A stretch of DNA of 64,000 bases. Origin: Exophiala sp. HKRS030 (lineage: Eukaryota; Ascomycota; Eurotiomycetes; Chaetothyriales; Herpotrichiellaceae). The notes below the pieces were generated by a model. The model did no database searches, was not told the origin of the DNA, and saw nothing but the letters and a program-made list of their open reading frames with translations. Position numbers and translations under genes: made by a program. The stretch spans positions 4,496,986 to 4,560,985 of the forward strand of contig JAHWDD010000006.1 in NCBI GenBank assembly GCA_023897205.1, given 5' to 3'. Shown here one piece after another: positions 45,728 to 57,395 of the stretch. How positions within the stretch are numbered: the first letter of the stretch is position 1; the number at the start of each line of letters is the position of its first letter.

Positions 45728-46836
45728 GTTTGAAGTCGAGTCAATGTTGGAGGAACAAAGCGGAGAAGCTGGAATGAATCTGGCCGAAAGTTGGGTGAGG
45801 GTGGAAAGCTAGCAGGACAGCTACCTCATTAGGAACATGGTGGTAGACTACCGTAGCTTCTTGGATTGGATAGTTATGTGTTATACCACAATGAGTCGAC
45901 AGGAAGCTGTTTGTGTACAGCAGCTTCGGACTCAAAGCAGAGTGAAGTGCAAGCAACTGAGTGTAAAGGATAAAGGTAGAAGTGATGGTGGTGGTGAGTT
46001 TGAGAGAGAGGGTGAATGACAAAGGAAATGAGATGCGACGATGAACGAAGCACGACCGTGGAAGACGAATGGTGGAAAAGGTGGAAGGCAGGTGGATGTG
46101 GACTGTGGCAGTGGGTGGTGGGAAAGTGGATGACGTCGATTCCTTTGTCGAGGTGGAGGCCCGAGGAAACAGGTAAGAGCGACGAGGAAAGCTTCGATGA
46201 ACTGAGTCTCGCAAAGAAGAAGGAACCACGGGAGCGTGCGGTTGGCGGTCGCAGCTTCCCAAATATTCCTGTGACGCTCTGTGACGCTTCGTTTGATACG
46301 GAAGGAGCAAAGAGCTGAGCCACGTAGGCACCCAATCGAGCCCAAGGGGCTTCTGGAGACAAAATTGCAAAGGCTCAAACAGTAGACAGCTCGAGACGCT
46401 TTCGGTATGGTATTTTTGAATTGCCCAAGCCTCAAGGTTCAGGTGGTGTTGTCAGTGCAACGACCGGCAATGCGGGAAGGGGAAATAGGACAATCAATTG
46501 ATTGACGAAAGAGGGGAAGTTTATGATGCTGAGTGGGCTTTAATCGAGATGGATCATCAGGGTTTATTGGGTTAGAATGGCACCAAAGGACACGAATGAG
46601 CCGTTTGGGCAACTTGGGGGGGCACGATAGACTTGGAGGGATGGCATCATGACGGTGGGATTTGCTGGGCCTGGTGGACTTGGTGGACGACAGCTCGGCG
46701 GTGGCCAAAGGTGGAGAGACATTGTCGATTCTGGGACAAAGCTGCCACAGACCAGCAGCGCCGGGGTCCACAGGCTACCTCACACAAGCTAAGCTACAGT
46801 ACATGGCCACCGATGCTGAGAAGAAGCTCTAATAAG
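45728..46836. other. Upstream region of the SLM-like gene
   Basis: About 1.1 kb reaching to the Tc1-type transposon at 46839. Open frames on the minus strand (45,741-46,435) overlap in three frames and look like noise. This should be the promoter and leader of the SLM-like gene; the transposon inserted about 1.1 kb upstream. Confidence 0.4.
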
Positions 46837-46838
46837 TA

Positions 46839-46879
46839 CAATGGTCTACCCTAAAAGTTTTACTCCCTGTCAGTTTTTG
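46839..46879 (+). repeat. Left terminal inverted repeat of the Tc1-type element
   Basis: About 41-44 bp, matching in inverse orientation the sequence at 49376-49421. It lies outside the RIP-degraded interior and remains well preserved, with a few mismatches toward its inner end. Confidence 0.8.
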
Positions 46880-46999
46880 CGGGTCTAGTGGCTTGGCGGG
46901 CTTGGCGGATTCTCATTGGTCAGTTAAAGCGTTAATAGTAGTTAACTTTTCCAAGTATATGACGTCGTGTATGCGACTCCTACGCGTCATTTGTAGACA

Positions 47000-49220
47000 A
47001 GAACAATTTTATATATAATTTATACACAAAATTATTCTTAAGAAATTAATACTTTTAGTTCCTTTATACTCTCACTAATATTTAATAAAGATTTATAGAA
47101 TACTATAGTACTCGCATTACCTTCCTAATTAGGCGATAGCGCTCGTAAATAAAATAAGTAGCTTATACTAAGTGCGCCTCTATTAATAACCTTATTATCG
47201 TTAATTACAATAATAATAATAACTTTATTAAATCTCTATTAAATCTCATTATTTTTAAGTCGTTTTACTTATAAATAAGGCGTCTTTATTATAAATCTAA
47301 TCTCCTCTATCGAGATTATATCCCTTAAGGATAAAAGGTAAGTAAACTAAGGTTTTATAATAAGATTGGCTAACTACGTAACCTTACTTACCTCGTCGAT
47401 AGTAACCTCCTATAGCGATACCAACGCCTATAAAACTAAGGTAATTCCTCCTTCTCCTTATTATTCTTCCTCCTTAATATCTATTCTCTCGTAAGTTTCG
47501 TTCTAGAAAGACTTTCTATATAAATCTCTATATAAATTACTTCCGCAATAGAGCAATACTCTTAAAGTTTACTTACTTAAACTATAGTTAAGGAGTCTAT
47601 CGATCTTAATTACTCTCGTAAGTTAACACTAGAATAGATCCGCGGTAGCCCTAGTAGAGTTATATTAGTAAGCTAATACCTCTTATATCCTTCCTTACTA
47701 ATAAATTAGGTAAATAATAGGCGAAGAACAATAGAAGAATAGGCCTTTTAGCTAGGATTTACCTACTTCTTCTATAGGCGAGTTATACGTCGTAACTTAC
47801 GATAACGACGTATATCTCTATCCTAAATATAATAAGGAGTCTCCTATCGATCCTATAACTCCGCTAAATTATAATATTACGACATTATCGTCTCCTACGA
47901 TAATTAACTTTAACTTATTCGGTATAGAATAGTATAGCTCTTTAATTCCTTCTCCTATACTAATTTAGCCTATAACTAGAGAAAAGAGTCTTCGGTCGTA
48001 TACTTACGCTAATTCCTTACTATACTAGCATTATCGGTTTACGTTACGGAAATCCTATAAGTCGTATAAGCTAAATCCTTACTCGAATTATATAATAGTT
48101 TCTCCTATACTAATTTACTTACTAGTAATATTAATTATCTCCCCGATTAGGGTTTTTCGCCTTTCGTCGCTACCGCTTTTATTCCTATCGCTAATCGCGT
48201 CGCCTAAACCTAACTTACCTACTACTATTACTCCTACCGACCTTCCTATATAATATAACTCGCCTACTCGCGCTAGCTTATACCTTAATCGTAATAAGCG
48301 AGACTTAATTCTTAGGCTTTATAATTCTAGTATAGGCCCTACGTAAATTAAGTAACTTATAGGAAAGAGTATTTAGTAAGTAAGATATACCTTAAAGATA
48401 TAAAGAGCAACTCCTATATAACGTTTAGAAAGACCGATTATCCTATAAGGAGAGCTTCTCGACTAGTTAATCGAGTATATTACTAGGTTACGTATCGGCC
48501 GTTATATATAGTATAGCGACTTAGTTAGAACTCTTAATTTACCTATAAAAGAGGCTATAATAAGAAGGACGTTATAGCGCGAGGGCTTCTTCCGTAGGGT
48601 TATAATTAAAAGAGTAATTCTTACCGAGAAGTATCGCTTTAATCGCGTCGAGTTTATGAAGTAGTATCTTAACCTTACTCCTAAGTAACGTTAACTTCTT
48701 ATTTTCTATAATAAATCCTAGATCTCCTTAGGATTTTATCGTAAAGTACGGGTTACTCGTAGAGTCGGCGAAGCTAATTATTATACTTATATAATTAATC
48801 AAATCTAACGAAAAGCCGCCTAGATACTATAGGGCGGAATAATAGGTTATTATAGGCTTCCTCCTATCTTGTAGTAGATAACTTAGGGTAAGATAAATAG
48901 TTCCTTATATATTTTACGTATATTAACGGTCCTTAACGACTAGATTACCTACTAACCGAACTCCGCAAGCCTACGTACGAATATTAGGTTAGCCTAGGAT
49001 AATATACCCGCGCATACTATACAAGCAACTTAGACCTAGCTTCGTAAAAGGGGAATTTCAGTAGTAAAATAGCCTATAAGATCCCCGGATTTAAATCTAA
49101 CCGAAAAGATATAGTATAGCCTTAAGGATATTATTGCTTAGAAATTCCCTAAATATAACTCTCTTAAATCGCTTAGTAAGAATATCCTAACGGCTTACGA
49201 GTTAGTCCCGGAGAAGTCTC
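47000..49220 (+). pseudogene. Transposase remnant (DDE, RIP-decayed)
   Basis: No long open frame survives. The recognisable trace is the DDE third-block signature near 49082-49126 (SPDLN then E and YSLK, with an intervening stop where a Trp codon is expected), and downstream at about 49194-49240 a frame reading YELVPEKSLIVF. Stops such as TAG in place of TGG are what C-to-T change on the opposite strand creates. The 5' end and the DNA-binding domain cannot be placed. Confidence 0.55.
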
Positions 49221-49377
49221 TCATAGTATTTTAGGCCGAAATACCCGATCGTTGTACTGTAATTGTACAGGTGCAAGGGGCGCACTTGCCGGAATAGCTA
49301 TATCCCTGTACCTTGTCGTTATCCTAGCAGCCTTGCACCTATTGGTGCAGATAAATAGCAATAATCCACTCCTTGAC

Positions 49378-49421
49378 CCACAAAAAACGACAGGGAGTAA
49401 AACTTTTAGGGTAGACCATTG
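49378..49421 (-). repeat. Right terminal inverted repeat of the Tc1-type element
   Basis: Complementary to the left end; preceded on its inner side by about 150 bp of ordinary base composition containing a short inverted repeat around GTGCAAGG/CCTTGCAC (49,271-49,340), then the AT-rich interior. Confidence 0.8.
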
Positions 49422-49423
49422 TA

Positions 49424-50444
49424 TTGTTGACCTCATGAAGTGTATTCGCTACAGGATAGATTGGAAAAGATGACAGTCGTGTTCTTGTACCTTGGAGTAA
49501 GGCGTGTCAAATTGGGCGAACTTGATATTGCAGACCCAGCACAGGGATGATGATGCACGTACGTCTAGTCGTCACATTGTCTACATCAGTACTTGTATGA
49601 CTGCAACTCCTCGCTTTGTGCTACCTGTTAGAAGCCAAATGCTGTGGTACTTCACAAGCTGGCCGTTGATAGCCCAGTCGATCTCCTGAGTTGGCCGCGA
49701 TCACACTTCGTCTTGTGACAGGTTCTCATATCACATGACTTCACCTCTGCCCAGGAAATGAAGGCCTGCATGAGGATCTAAACCGCAAGAGGAAAGGTGC
49801 CAGATTGTTCCAACATTTGATTCCCACATTCACAATTGCAAGCTTTAATCATGCAGCACACTTGCGGCTGGCGAGCACCGGCGTCGAGAATGATGCACAT
49901 CATATCATGAGTGAAAGTCCAAGACTTCGGGCATGAATTTTGCCTCGTTGGCAACTTATATAATTTTCATGTCACTATCAACTCATCATTTGCAAAGTCA
50001 CGAACAGATTCATTCGGCTGAATGAACTGCACAGCCCCTAAATGCCTGCCTAATGAGTGACTGTGTTCCGTCGGCCTGACTACCACCAAATTCATCTCAA
50101 CCCTCATGGGGGAGCACCTTCCCTACGTGCCTTGTCATTCAGGCTCCGTTCGGCAACCACGCTAACCTCCATCTGCACCTGCCAAAGTCCTCCCCAGCTA
50201 AATTATTTTCTCGCCTGCGAAACCCCTTTGAATCTTCTCTTTCTTTGTTTCCATCAACAATTCATCCTTCTCCTGACCACAACCCGTGCTCATCTTCAAA
50301 ATCACTTGAATCTAGGGCACTCAGCTACCCTTTACACCCCTCAACCAATCTACATTCCCACGGCAGCCCTTTAGCTTCCTGAGTCACTTTCATTCCACAA
50401 GTAATCCTATTTCTCAACCAAAACACACTTGTGCCTCAGCGACA
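49424..50444. other. Upstream region of the RNA-binding protein gene
   Basis: About 1 kb with no supportable gene. The last 350 bp (50,100-50,440) are pyrimidine-rich, typical of a fungal leader, and lead into the ATG at 50445. Confidence 0.45.
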
Positions 50445-51569
50445 ATGTCTACTGCCGTCGATAATCTCGCAGACAACCTTAAGAATGCCAGCCTAACAGA
50501 TAGCTCTGCTGCCAATAATGATGCAGTGCTGGCTTCTGCTGCAGAAGGTCGTCGATTGTACATCGGGAATCTCGCTTATGCGACCACTGAGGCGGAACTC
50601 AAGCAGTTCTTTTCAGGCTACGATGTGTACGTTTGCCACTCATTCTTCAAATCTTTGCTTCGCTGACTAACATCCCTGATAGCGAGTCAACATCAATCCC
50701 TGTCAACCCTCGCACCAATCGCCCTGTCGGTTATGCCTTTGTTGACCTGAAGACTGCTGATGAGGCCGAAAAAGCCATTTCCAATCTTTCGGGCAAAGAT
50801 ATCCTCGAACGCAAGGTCTCTGTCCAGCTTGCCCGCAAACCCGAACAGAATGCTTCAGCCGAACCTGCTACCGAAGGCACTGACAGCGATGCCAAGAAGA
50901 CTTCTGGTCGGGGTCGTGGTGGCAGGGGCCGTGGCCGTGGCGGTCGTGCTCGCGGAGGTGCAAGAGCAACCGTATGTTGAACTGCTATTGCATTAGCATA
51001 AAATCTGACTTGTCTCAGGATGCGCCGACGACCGACATTGCCGAGAACCCTCTCCCCCTGACTGATGTGACTGCCGATGCCAACAAGGCTACCCCGGAAA
51101 CCGAGAAATCTCGTGCTCCCCGTCCACCAAAGCAGCGTGGTCCTCCTGAAGACGGTATTCCGTCCACCACCAAGGTTATGGTTGCGAACCTTCCCTATGA
51201 CCTTAGCGAGGAAAAGGTCAGTATCTTCCACTATGTGAGCTGGTCTCAATCTGACACTGGATTTAGCTCAAGGAACTATTTGCTGCCTATGAGCCTAGCT
51301 CTGCTAAGATCGCCCTTCGCCCCATCCCTCGCTTTATGGTGAAGAAACTCCAAGCACGTAACGAGCCTCGCAAAGGTCGTGGCTTCGGATTCGTGACACT
51401 GGGCTCCGAGGCCTTGCAACAGAAGGCTGTCGACGAGATGAATGGCAAGCAGATCGAAGGACGTGAGATCGCTGTCAAAGTTGCCATCGACAGCCCTGGT
51501 AAGGAAGATGGAACTGAGAACACCGAGAATGGTACCAATGGTACTACAGAAGAGGTTACTGCTGCATAG
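50445..51569 (+). CDS. Two-RRM RNA-binding protein with RGG spacer
   Basis: A 323-residue protein in four exons (50445-50626, 50683-50971, 51019-51216, 51267-51569). RRM1 at about residues 35-115 has RNP2 LYIGNLAYAT and RNP1 VGYAFVDLK. A Gly/Arg spacer follows (SGRGRGGRGRGRGGRARGG, residues about 143-161), then RRM2 at about 215-305 with VMVANLPYDL and RGFGFVTLG. RRM-RGG-RRM proteins of this size act in mRNA or rRNA handling, for example as single-stranded nucleic-acid binding proteins like yeast Sbp1, which also has RRM-RGG-RRM order and represses translation through eIF4G. The Sbp1 comparison is by architecture only. The RRM1 intron falls between the first strand-helix unit and RNP1. All splice sites are canonical and the length is in frame. 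Confidence 0.87.
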
Positions 51570-53519
51570 ATGACTGTGTAGCATCGGAACCCCAAGGAAC
51601 GAAGGATCTGATATTCTTTTAGCGTGGCATACTTTGGAAGAAATGGGAAGGCTTGATTGCTGTTTCCACTCTTTGATGGATGGCCGGACCTGAAGTATCG
51701 GAAAAGTCAAGTAAGGTTGATGATGCAGCCTCGACCACTATATCTTTGATGCCTAGATGGCTGTATCTTTCACCACCTTAATATTATTTGAACGTCATGT
51801 TCGCAATATTATTTGAACAAACTTTCGATTCCGTGTGATTTCTGGTTCCTTGGCTACTGTGCAATTTGAGAATGACTAACAAGTCTATCGTGGGACATTA
51901 CACAGAACCGGTCGATACCATGCACAAATCCTGGTCCGGGGGTGGCTACTGCTCCATGCTTTGAATCACAAATTTATACGCTCTAAGCAGACAGTTCTGA
52001 TTGATTAGAGTTATGTGTTTATTCCATGATCCTGACCCATGTTGGTATTTGAAAAATGCGTTCGGATTTGGCACGTGGCTCTCTCATGAGATTCTCCCGA
52101 TGCATGTGCTTTCTGGAATACCATAAAAAGGGACGTGCGTAAAGAACATGTGCAATTCCCAAAAGACTGTGCCTGATGGGTTGATGGTGCATACGCTTTT
52201 TTTTTGCCTCCGGTCGCCGTCCGTCGCTGAGACATGCATCGAACTGCCACGTGCAGTACCCGGAATCTCGAGAAGATACTTTCGGTGGGAGATGCACAAA
52301 ATCCTATCACGACCCTTGCTGGCCTTTGGATCCAGGAACAGGCACGAGGCTCCATTCTGTACTCCGTACACGTATCGGGGACTAGCCGGCTAATCCCTAG
52401 GCGATTTGCATGCTTACAGAGTCTTCTGTACCCGACTAGTAAGTTACAAGTTACTGTTGGTGACTGGGGCCTTTTAAGCCAGTCATGGTCGTGTGGATAG
52501 TTCCCAAATGTTCGCTGGATCAAGGCCAAATATCGGTCAAACGGGCCCTGGAAAGCCTAAATGAGAGTCATGCCCTTGTAGGAGCTAGACCAGGCGACAT
52601 TGGCTTTCAAACGGCTCCGGCGGGTGCAACTCTGAAGGGTTGACACTCACGACAGCGGACCCTTACCGTCAATCTGAGTTTTTTTTTCGGGATGGTTTAC
52701 TGTACATCGACATCCACCGATCTCCAACCCATCGAATAGCATCCCAGCTATGTACACCGATTGATCGAATGACTAGTCGCGAACACTATCTTAGGTGCCA
52801 TCCTAGATGAACTGAAGTCTCCGTCTATCAACGTCATCGGGGGTTGGTCGGTTTGCGCCTGTCACATCGCGCCAGCGATTTAGTACTAGTTGACAACGCT
52901 TGTCCTTCGGCACCGTACCTCACTGAACAATTATCCCAATCTGCCACGACCTTTACGAGTCACGACAATAACCGGCAGACAAAATCTACTGGCAAAGCCG
53001 CTTGATCCTCCTCCTTACCTTGCCACGTATTCGACCTTTCCTAAAAGTGCCTTTGGTTGGTGGCTTCCCAAATAAGTGGCATTTTGGGCAACCGCCTAGT
53101 TCCTCACTGGCCCGCGACTGCCATTTCTTACAACCATCGCCAACGACAACGACCTTCCACAATCTCACCTCACTCCTCTCTTTCCTACAATCACATTGGA
53201 CTCGCCCACGGCTTCATGTTACTCAGTGTCTTATAGCCAGAAAAAAGTTGCCTAATATAGTTGTATATTCTCCTTTTCCAGCCTTTTCAGCCACTAGCCG
53301 AGGTCGGTCACGAGGTGCAGCATCAATCTCCGGTTCTATATACACTACCGCCTTGTTAACCACTCTCTTTGTCGTTTATCACACTCGCTCCAGTTCACAT
53401 CTGGCCCCAGATCCTTCGAGTTCCGAGCTCGAATTTCGACGTTTCACCAAACCGCCTCTCGATCATCGAGGGTTGGTCGGCCACTCAAATATACGTGGCT
53501 TCCCCAAGGAAAAGCCCCG
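51570..53519. other. Long intergenic region
   Basis: Nearly 2 kb between two plus-strand genes. Open frames at 52011-52529 (minus) and 53002-53580 (plus) have mixed composition, no recognisable domain and no sensible splice extension. Poly-T runs occur at 52,199-52,207 and 52,680-52,687. The distal part is probably the long leader of the next gene. Confidence 0.4.
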
Positions 53520-54988
53520 ATGGCTCCGCGCTCTCCCACTCATGCATTTGACCCGACACCTGCACTTGAGCGGGATCTGACTAACTTCTCCCCTCTAAAC
53601 TATCATCAGCCGACGAATGCCATGGACGACGAAGGCGGCGGTGATCCGACATTCAGGAACGTTCGCTTTTCGCAGCCCACACACATACCTCCCCATGGCC
53701 GTCATTCAATTGCCACCACCAATGTTCCACTCCTCCCGCAGGTAGCCTCGGCAAGCCAGGTGCCTAAGCATTCGTTTCAGATTAAGAATCCTACCCCTGG
53801 TGTGGATATCACAGCATATATGGAGCAATGCAGGACACTGAACAGCAAATTAAGAGAAGTTCATGAAAGTGAGCGAAAAGCATGGGACATAGAACGAACC
53901 GCGCTCAAAGCCCGAATTTCCGAACTGGAATCGAGCTTGAACAAAGGCAGAGATCCTAAGAGGAGGTCTAGTAATGATTCATACGGGACCGGACAACAGC
54001 CCTTCAGACCACAATTACCTGTGTACAATGGTTCGAACGGTACGAGTAGAGGTCCAGTTTTGTCTGACTTCTCCAACCCAATGTCTCAACCAGTCTGGAA
54101 AGGTCCCGAATTTACACCACCCGTCACAAGAGTCTTTTCCCACGACGACGATCAAGATGTTAATCATCTACCCAGCATTTCAGAGAATGCACCCCTGCCA
54201 CAGTTGACCAAAGAAATCTCACCAACCTCGCATGAAAGTGTCCCTGTTCCAATAGAGCAAGTGGACAGTACTTTAGATGGCATCACATTGAAATCGTCTG
54301 CTCTGACTTCTTCCTTCGTCAAGGCAACCAGTCCTCTGTTTCAATCGCCTACGCACTCGCCATCCCCACGACCGACTAATCCAGCTGACGGCCTTTTACA
54401 AGTTGATGTCAAGGGTCTCATATCACCTTTGGATGAAAAACTGAAACGATATGCTGGTCATACTCCCATGGCATTTGATGGTACGGTTTCGACAGGACCA
54501 ACCAGTTCCGAGACACTTTCACCCAGGCAAGAGAGGCCCCCTGCGCCGGTACCAACAAGAAGACCTCCCTTCGACCATCCGAAAATTCTGATTCATACTT
54601 TTCATTTGCTTCAGATGCTGCAACTCGCGAACAAGTCATCACTCAAACGATTCCTGAAGAACCAGAAGAATTGGATCTGCAACAAGACATTGTCCGAGAT
54701 GCAGATGAGGACCCTGCGCTTACCGGACCGCTTATGCTGGATCCCGCCGCAAAGTCTGAAGCATCAAACACTTTTCTTGAACAAGTAGATGCCAAATTAT
54801 CAGAAGCTGCGGCACGACGCTCTAGAAAAGATTCGTTGCTATCGGAAGTCAGTCAGGAACCGGTGTCTAATCACCAGCATTCGGATCAACCAGATCGGAC
54901 AACAGGAGATGATGCGCCACAGCTGAAAATCAAGAACAGTATGAATTTTGGTAGCGCATGGGGTGGTGATATGCCAGGCCGGATCTGA
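53520..54988 (+). CDS. Uncharacterised fungal protein with short coiled coil, one frame break
   Basis: I do not recognise the family. Single exon, 489 residues if one -1 break is allowed. The N-terminal half is Pro/Ser-rich and disordered, with VRFSQPTHIPPHGRHS near residue 50. A coiled coil lies at about residues 100-140 (MEQCRTLNSKLREVHESERK, then WDIERTALKARISELESSL). After that comes a long Ser/Thr/Pro-rich region with many SP and TP sites, and an ending LKIKNSMNFGSAWGGDMPG. The position of the coiled coil and the SP/TP density would fit a cytoskeletal or spindle-pole-body protein, for example a Cut12-type scaffold, but this is a guess. The frame shifts between about 54530 and 54590; runs at 54537-54541 (C) and 54582-54585 (A) are the candidates. 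Confidence 0.6.
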
Positions 54989-56153
54989 GGTCGGAGGAGA
55001 ATTAGCAAGACTGAAAAAAGCGAGCAGCGTTTTCGTATCAGCGATCATTTTAGGAGTTTTCTATGTCCTTTTCCTGGGTCAACCTGTTCAACCGATGAAC
55101 AAAAGTTGTCTATTTGGTGGAAGTGTTGGAGGTCTGTCTTGAGCTGCTCGTGAGAAGAGATGGAGGTCAATCCAGTGTCAGTTGATTGCTTGGTCAACTT
55201 TTCATTGCGAACCTGAACTGGGGATTCTTTAAATGATAGGTAGAAAGTATAGGAAAGCCTTTCTTTCAGAATGGTATTTAATTAGCCTTCCAGTACGTGC
55301 CCTAAATTGATGCATGTGACTACTAGGGTACGAATTGACCATGCTCTCATCCCTATTCCTATCATTTCGTATGGGCCCGGAATTAGACCGGAAGATGGGT
55401 CCTATCACTTTCGTTAGAATTACGGACTCGAAGCGGTGGTGGTACAACAGTGGTCGGCCTCATTTCGACAGAAGTAGTCAGTTTTTTCTTAGTAATTAGT
55501 AATTCCTAAGACATCTGGTCATGGGTGAAATGAACAGCATGCAGCCGAGGAGCAAGCCGCTCGTTGTCACTGGCCAGCCAAAAGAGGATATCCGGGGCAA
55601 AGGTCTTTCTGATAAAGCGGGGAGAAGGTCCACACCTGCACGGCACATCACCCTGAACAGCCGTTGAATGGAATCATATCTCGTCTGCATCGATTCTGCT
55701 CGTAGAGCCTGACTCGTAATGCAGCTTGGCTTTGATATAAGGGTATGGCCGTGTCGATCCACGATGCTCTATATCTATCACTACCTGTCTTGCTTGATCC
55801 CCCTTTGGCTGAATGATTGTCCTTTCGTGCGGTGACTTTTCTGTAAGTTGAGAATCTACACTAAATATCTATCGTGGAAAGTCAGACATAACCTCTTCGA
55901 GCACTGGCATCGACTCTCGAGCCTACACCTTGCTCCTTTGCTCTGTGAAAGGCTCTACGAGGAATTGTCCATCTGAACTCGGGCAATTCGGCCATCTTGA
56001 GCATCCGTCGTGATTCCTACAGGAGTCCACGTCGTTGCAACTTCCTTTGTGGAGACGTCCATCCCGAAAGATAGACCAACCGAAGGCGGACTGAAGTATC
56101 CCAGGCGTCTCGTACAAGAATCCTAGTATCGTCACGGAAGCTGATTCACAGCC
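54989..56153. other. Intergenic region
   Basis: About 1.2 kb with no recognisable gene; short frames on the minus strand at 55,229-55,762 have no family resemblance. The last 300 bp are the leader of the dioxygenase gene. Confidence 0.4.
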
Positions 56154-57020
56154 ATGGGTTCCATCGGGGTGACTCCAGACATTCAATTCCAAGCACACAC
56201 AGACCCAGGCATCATCGCCGCGGCAAAGAAACACCTGCACGAAGAAGGATGGGCAGTGATCCCCGACGTCCTGACACCGGAAGACACGGACCTTGTCAAC
56301 TCGCACCTCTGGGCGGCGGCCAAGAAATTCCAAGAAGACGGCGACGACACATTCATGCCGACGTTGGACCCCAACTCGTCCAACATCCGCGTCTTCTACC
56401 TCATGGCGCTCGACAAGATCTTCCGCGACCTAATCCAGCACCCTGTGGCGACGGAGCTGGTGCGCGACGTGCTCGGCGAGAACTACCTGATCTCCAACTT
56501 CACGGCCAATATCGCGCGGCCGGGTAGTAAGAGCATGGCGTTGCACAGCGATCAGAGCCTCGTCATGCCCCATCCCTGGACCAGCACGTGGGCGATGAAC
56601 GTTATCTGGTGTTTGGACGATGTATATCACGAGAACGGCGCAACGCTGTTCATCCCTGGTAGCGACAAGTGGCAGACCCGCGACGATATCCCCAAGAACG
56701 CGAGACAGTTGTTGCGGCCGTTCGAGGCTAAGCGAGGTAGTATCATCTTGATGAATGGCAGGGTCTGGCACACGTCGGGCAGTAATGTGACCAAGGACAA
56801 GGATCGAGCGTTGTTGTTCGGGTACTACACCGTGCCCTTCTTGAGGCAGCAGGTCAATTGGAGTGCTAAGATGAGCGATGATTTGAAGAGGGAATTGTCT
56901 CCAGATTTGACTGAGAAGCTGGGCTTGAATGTAAGTGCCAACATGGCTCAGGTGTCGTTGTTGACGTACTTGGACGATGCGTTTCCAGAGGAGGGCGAGA
57001 GGGAGAAACCTACCTATTGA
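56154..57020 (+). CDS. Phytanoyl-CoA dioxygenase (PhyH) family Fe(II)/2-oxoglutarate oxygenase
   Basis: A 288-residue single-exon enzyme. The facial triad is readable as H131-x-D133 (ALHSDQS) and H206 (VWHTSGS), with a downstream Arg in KDKDRALLFGYY as the likely 2-oxoglutarate carboxylate ligand. EEGWAVIPDVLTPEDTDLV at residues 30-48 is the usual N-terminal PhyH start. The family hydroxylates or oxidatively rearranges CoA esters or secondary metabolites; fungal members include meroterpenoid and alkaloid tailoring enzymes as well as uncharacterised proteins. There is no peroxisomal terminal signal (ends EKPTY) and no other biosynthetic gene nearby, so the substrate is unknown. G+C content is visibly higher than in its neighbours and the frame is intact. 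Confidence 0.86.
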   Translation: MGSIGVTPDIQFQAHTDPGIIAAAKKHLHEEGWAVIPDVLTPEDTDLVNSHLWAAAKKFQEDGDDTFMPTLDPNSSNIRVFYLMALDKIFRDLIQHPVATELVRDVLGENYLISNFTANIARPGSKSMALHSDQSLVMPHPWTSTWAMNVIWCLDDVYHENGATLFIPGSDKWQTRDDIPKNARQLLRPFEAKRGSIILMNGRVWHTSGSNVTKDKDRALLFGYYTVPFLRQQVNWSAKMSDDLKRELSPDLTEKLGLNVSANMAQVSLLTYLDDAFPEEGEREKPTY

Positions 57021-57170
57021 TCGTTTCTTGCGATATGATATTCGAATGGGTGTTCCAATTAACACGAAGACCTTTTTCCGTTAGACTTCGTCTTTGAGAT
57101 CAGGTCACACTCCATCGCTACTGTGATTACCATTCCCAGTATTCCCTCCATCGGCAGAGTCGTTCTGAGG

Positions 57171-57395
57171 CTACTTCTGCTTAATCTTTACCAGTTGCTC
57201 CTTCAGCGTAACCGTACCCTTAGGGAATGTTCGGTCATAGTCGTTCTCTACGATTGCCATTTCTGTAACTATGGTATCGCTAATTAGTAGTCTGTAAATG
57301 GTAGTCCTGCGGGGCCTAGATCGTAAAGTGATGAGGTCCTTGATTCCAGTGAGCCTTAACTTCCACTGCTCTTCCAGATACTTTTTGGCAGCCAT
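57171..57395 (-). CDS. Short hypothetical ORF in decayed-repeat surroundings
   Basis: A 74-codon frame starting MAAKKYLEEQWKLRLTG and ending LVKIKQK. I do not recognise it. Basic composition and location between a gene and a cluster of repeat sequence suggest a fragment of a mobile element (gag-like or of other origin), but no motif proves this. Confidence 0.2.
   Translation of the reverse strand: MAAKKYLEEQWKLRLTGIKDLITLRSRPRRTTIYRLLISDTIVTEMAIVENDYDRTFPKGTVTLKEQLVKIKQK

Larger units (their letters stand above)
46839..49421 (+). mobile_element. Decayed Tc1/mariner-superfamily DNA transposon with terminal inverted repeats
   Basis: A 2,583-bp element bounded by inverted repeats of about 41-44 bp: the left copy begins CAATGGTCTACCCTAAAAGT and the right copy is its complement ending in ACCATTG at 49421; the copies differ at only a few positions. 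The flanks carry a TA dinucleotide on each side (46837-46838 and 49422-49423), the target duplication expected for the superfamily. Most of the interior (about 46,920-49,220) is extremely AT-rich with scattered stop codons, as RIP produces. On the plus strand at 49082-49126 a frame reads SPDLN.TEK..YSLKD, the decayed third acidic block of a DDE transposase. Size and terminal structure fit a Fot1/pogo-like or Tc1-like element. Confidence 0.82.

Noticed and set aside
53002..53580. 192-codon open frame upstream of the coiled-coil gene
   Set aside because: Low-complexity, overlaps several other frames and lies in a probable leader region.
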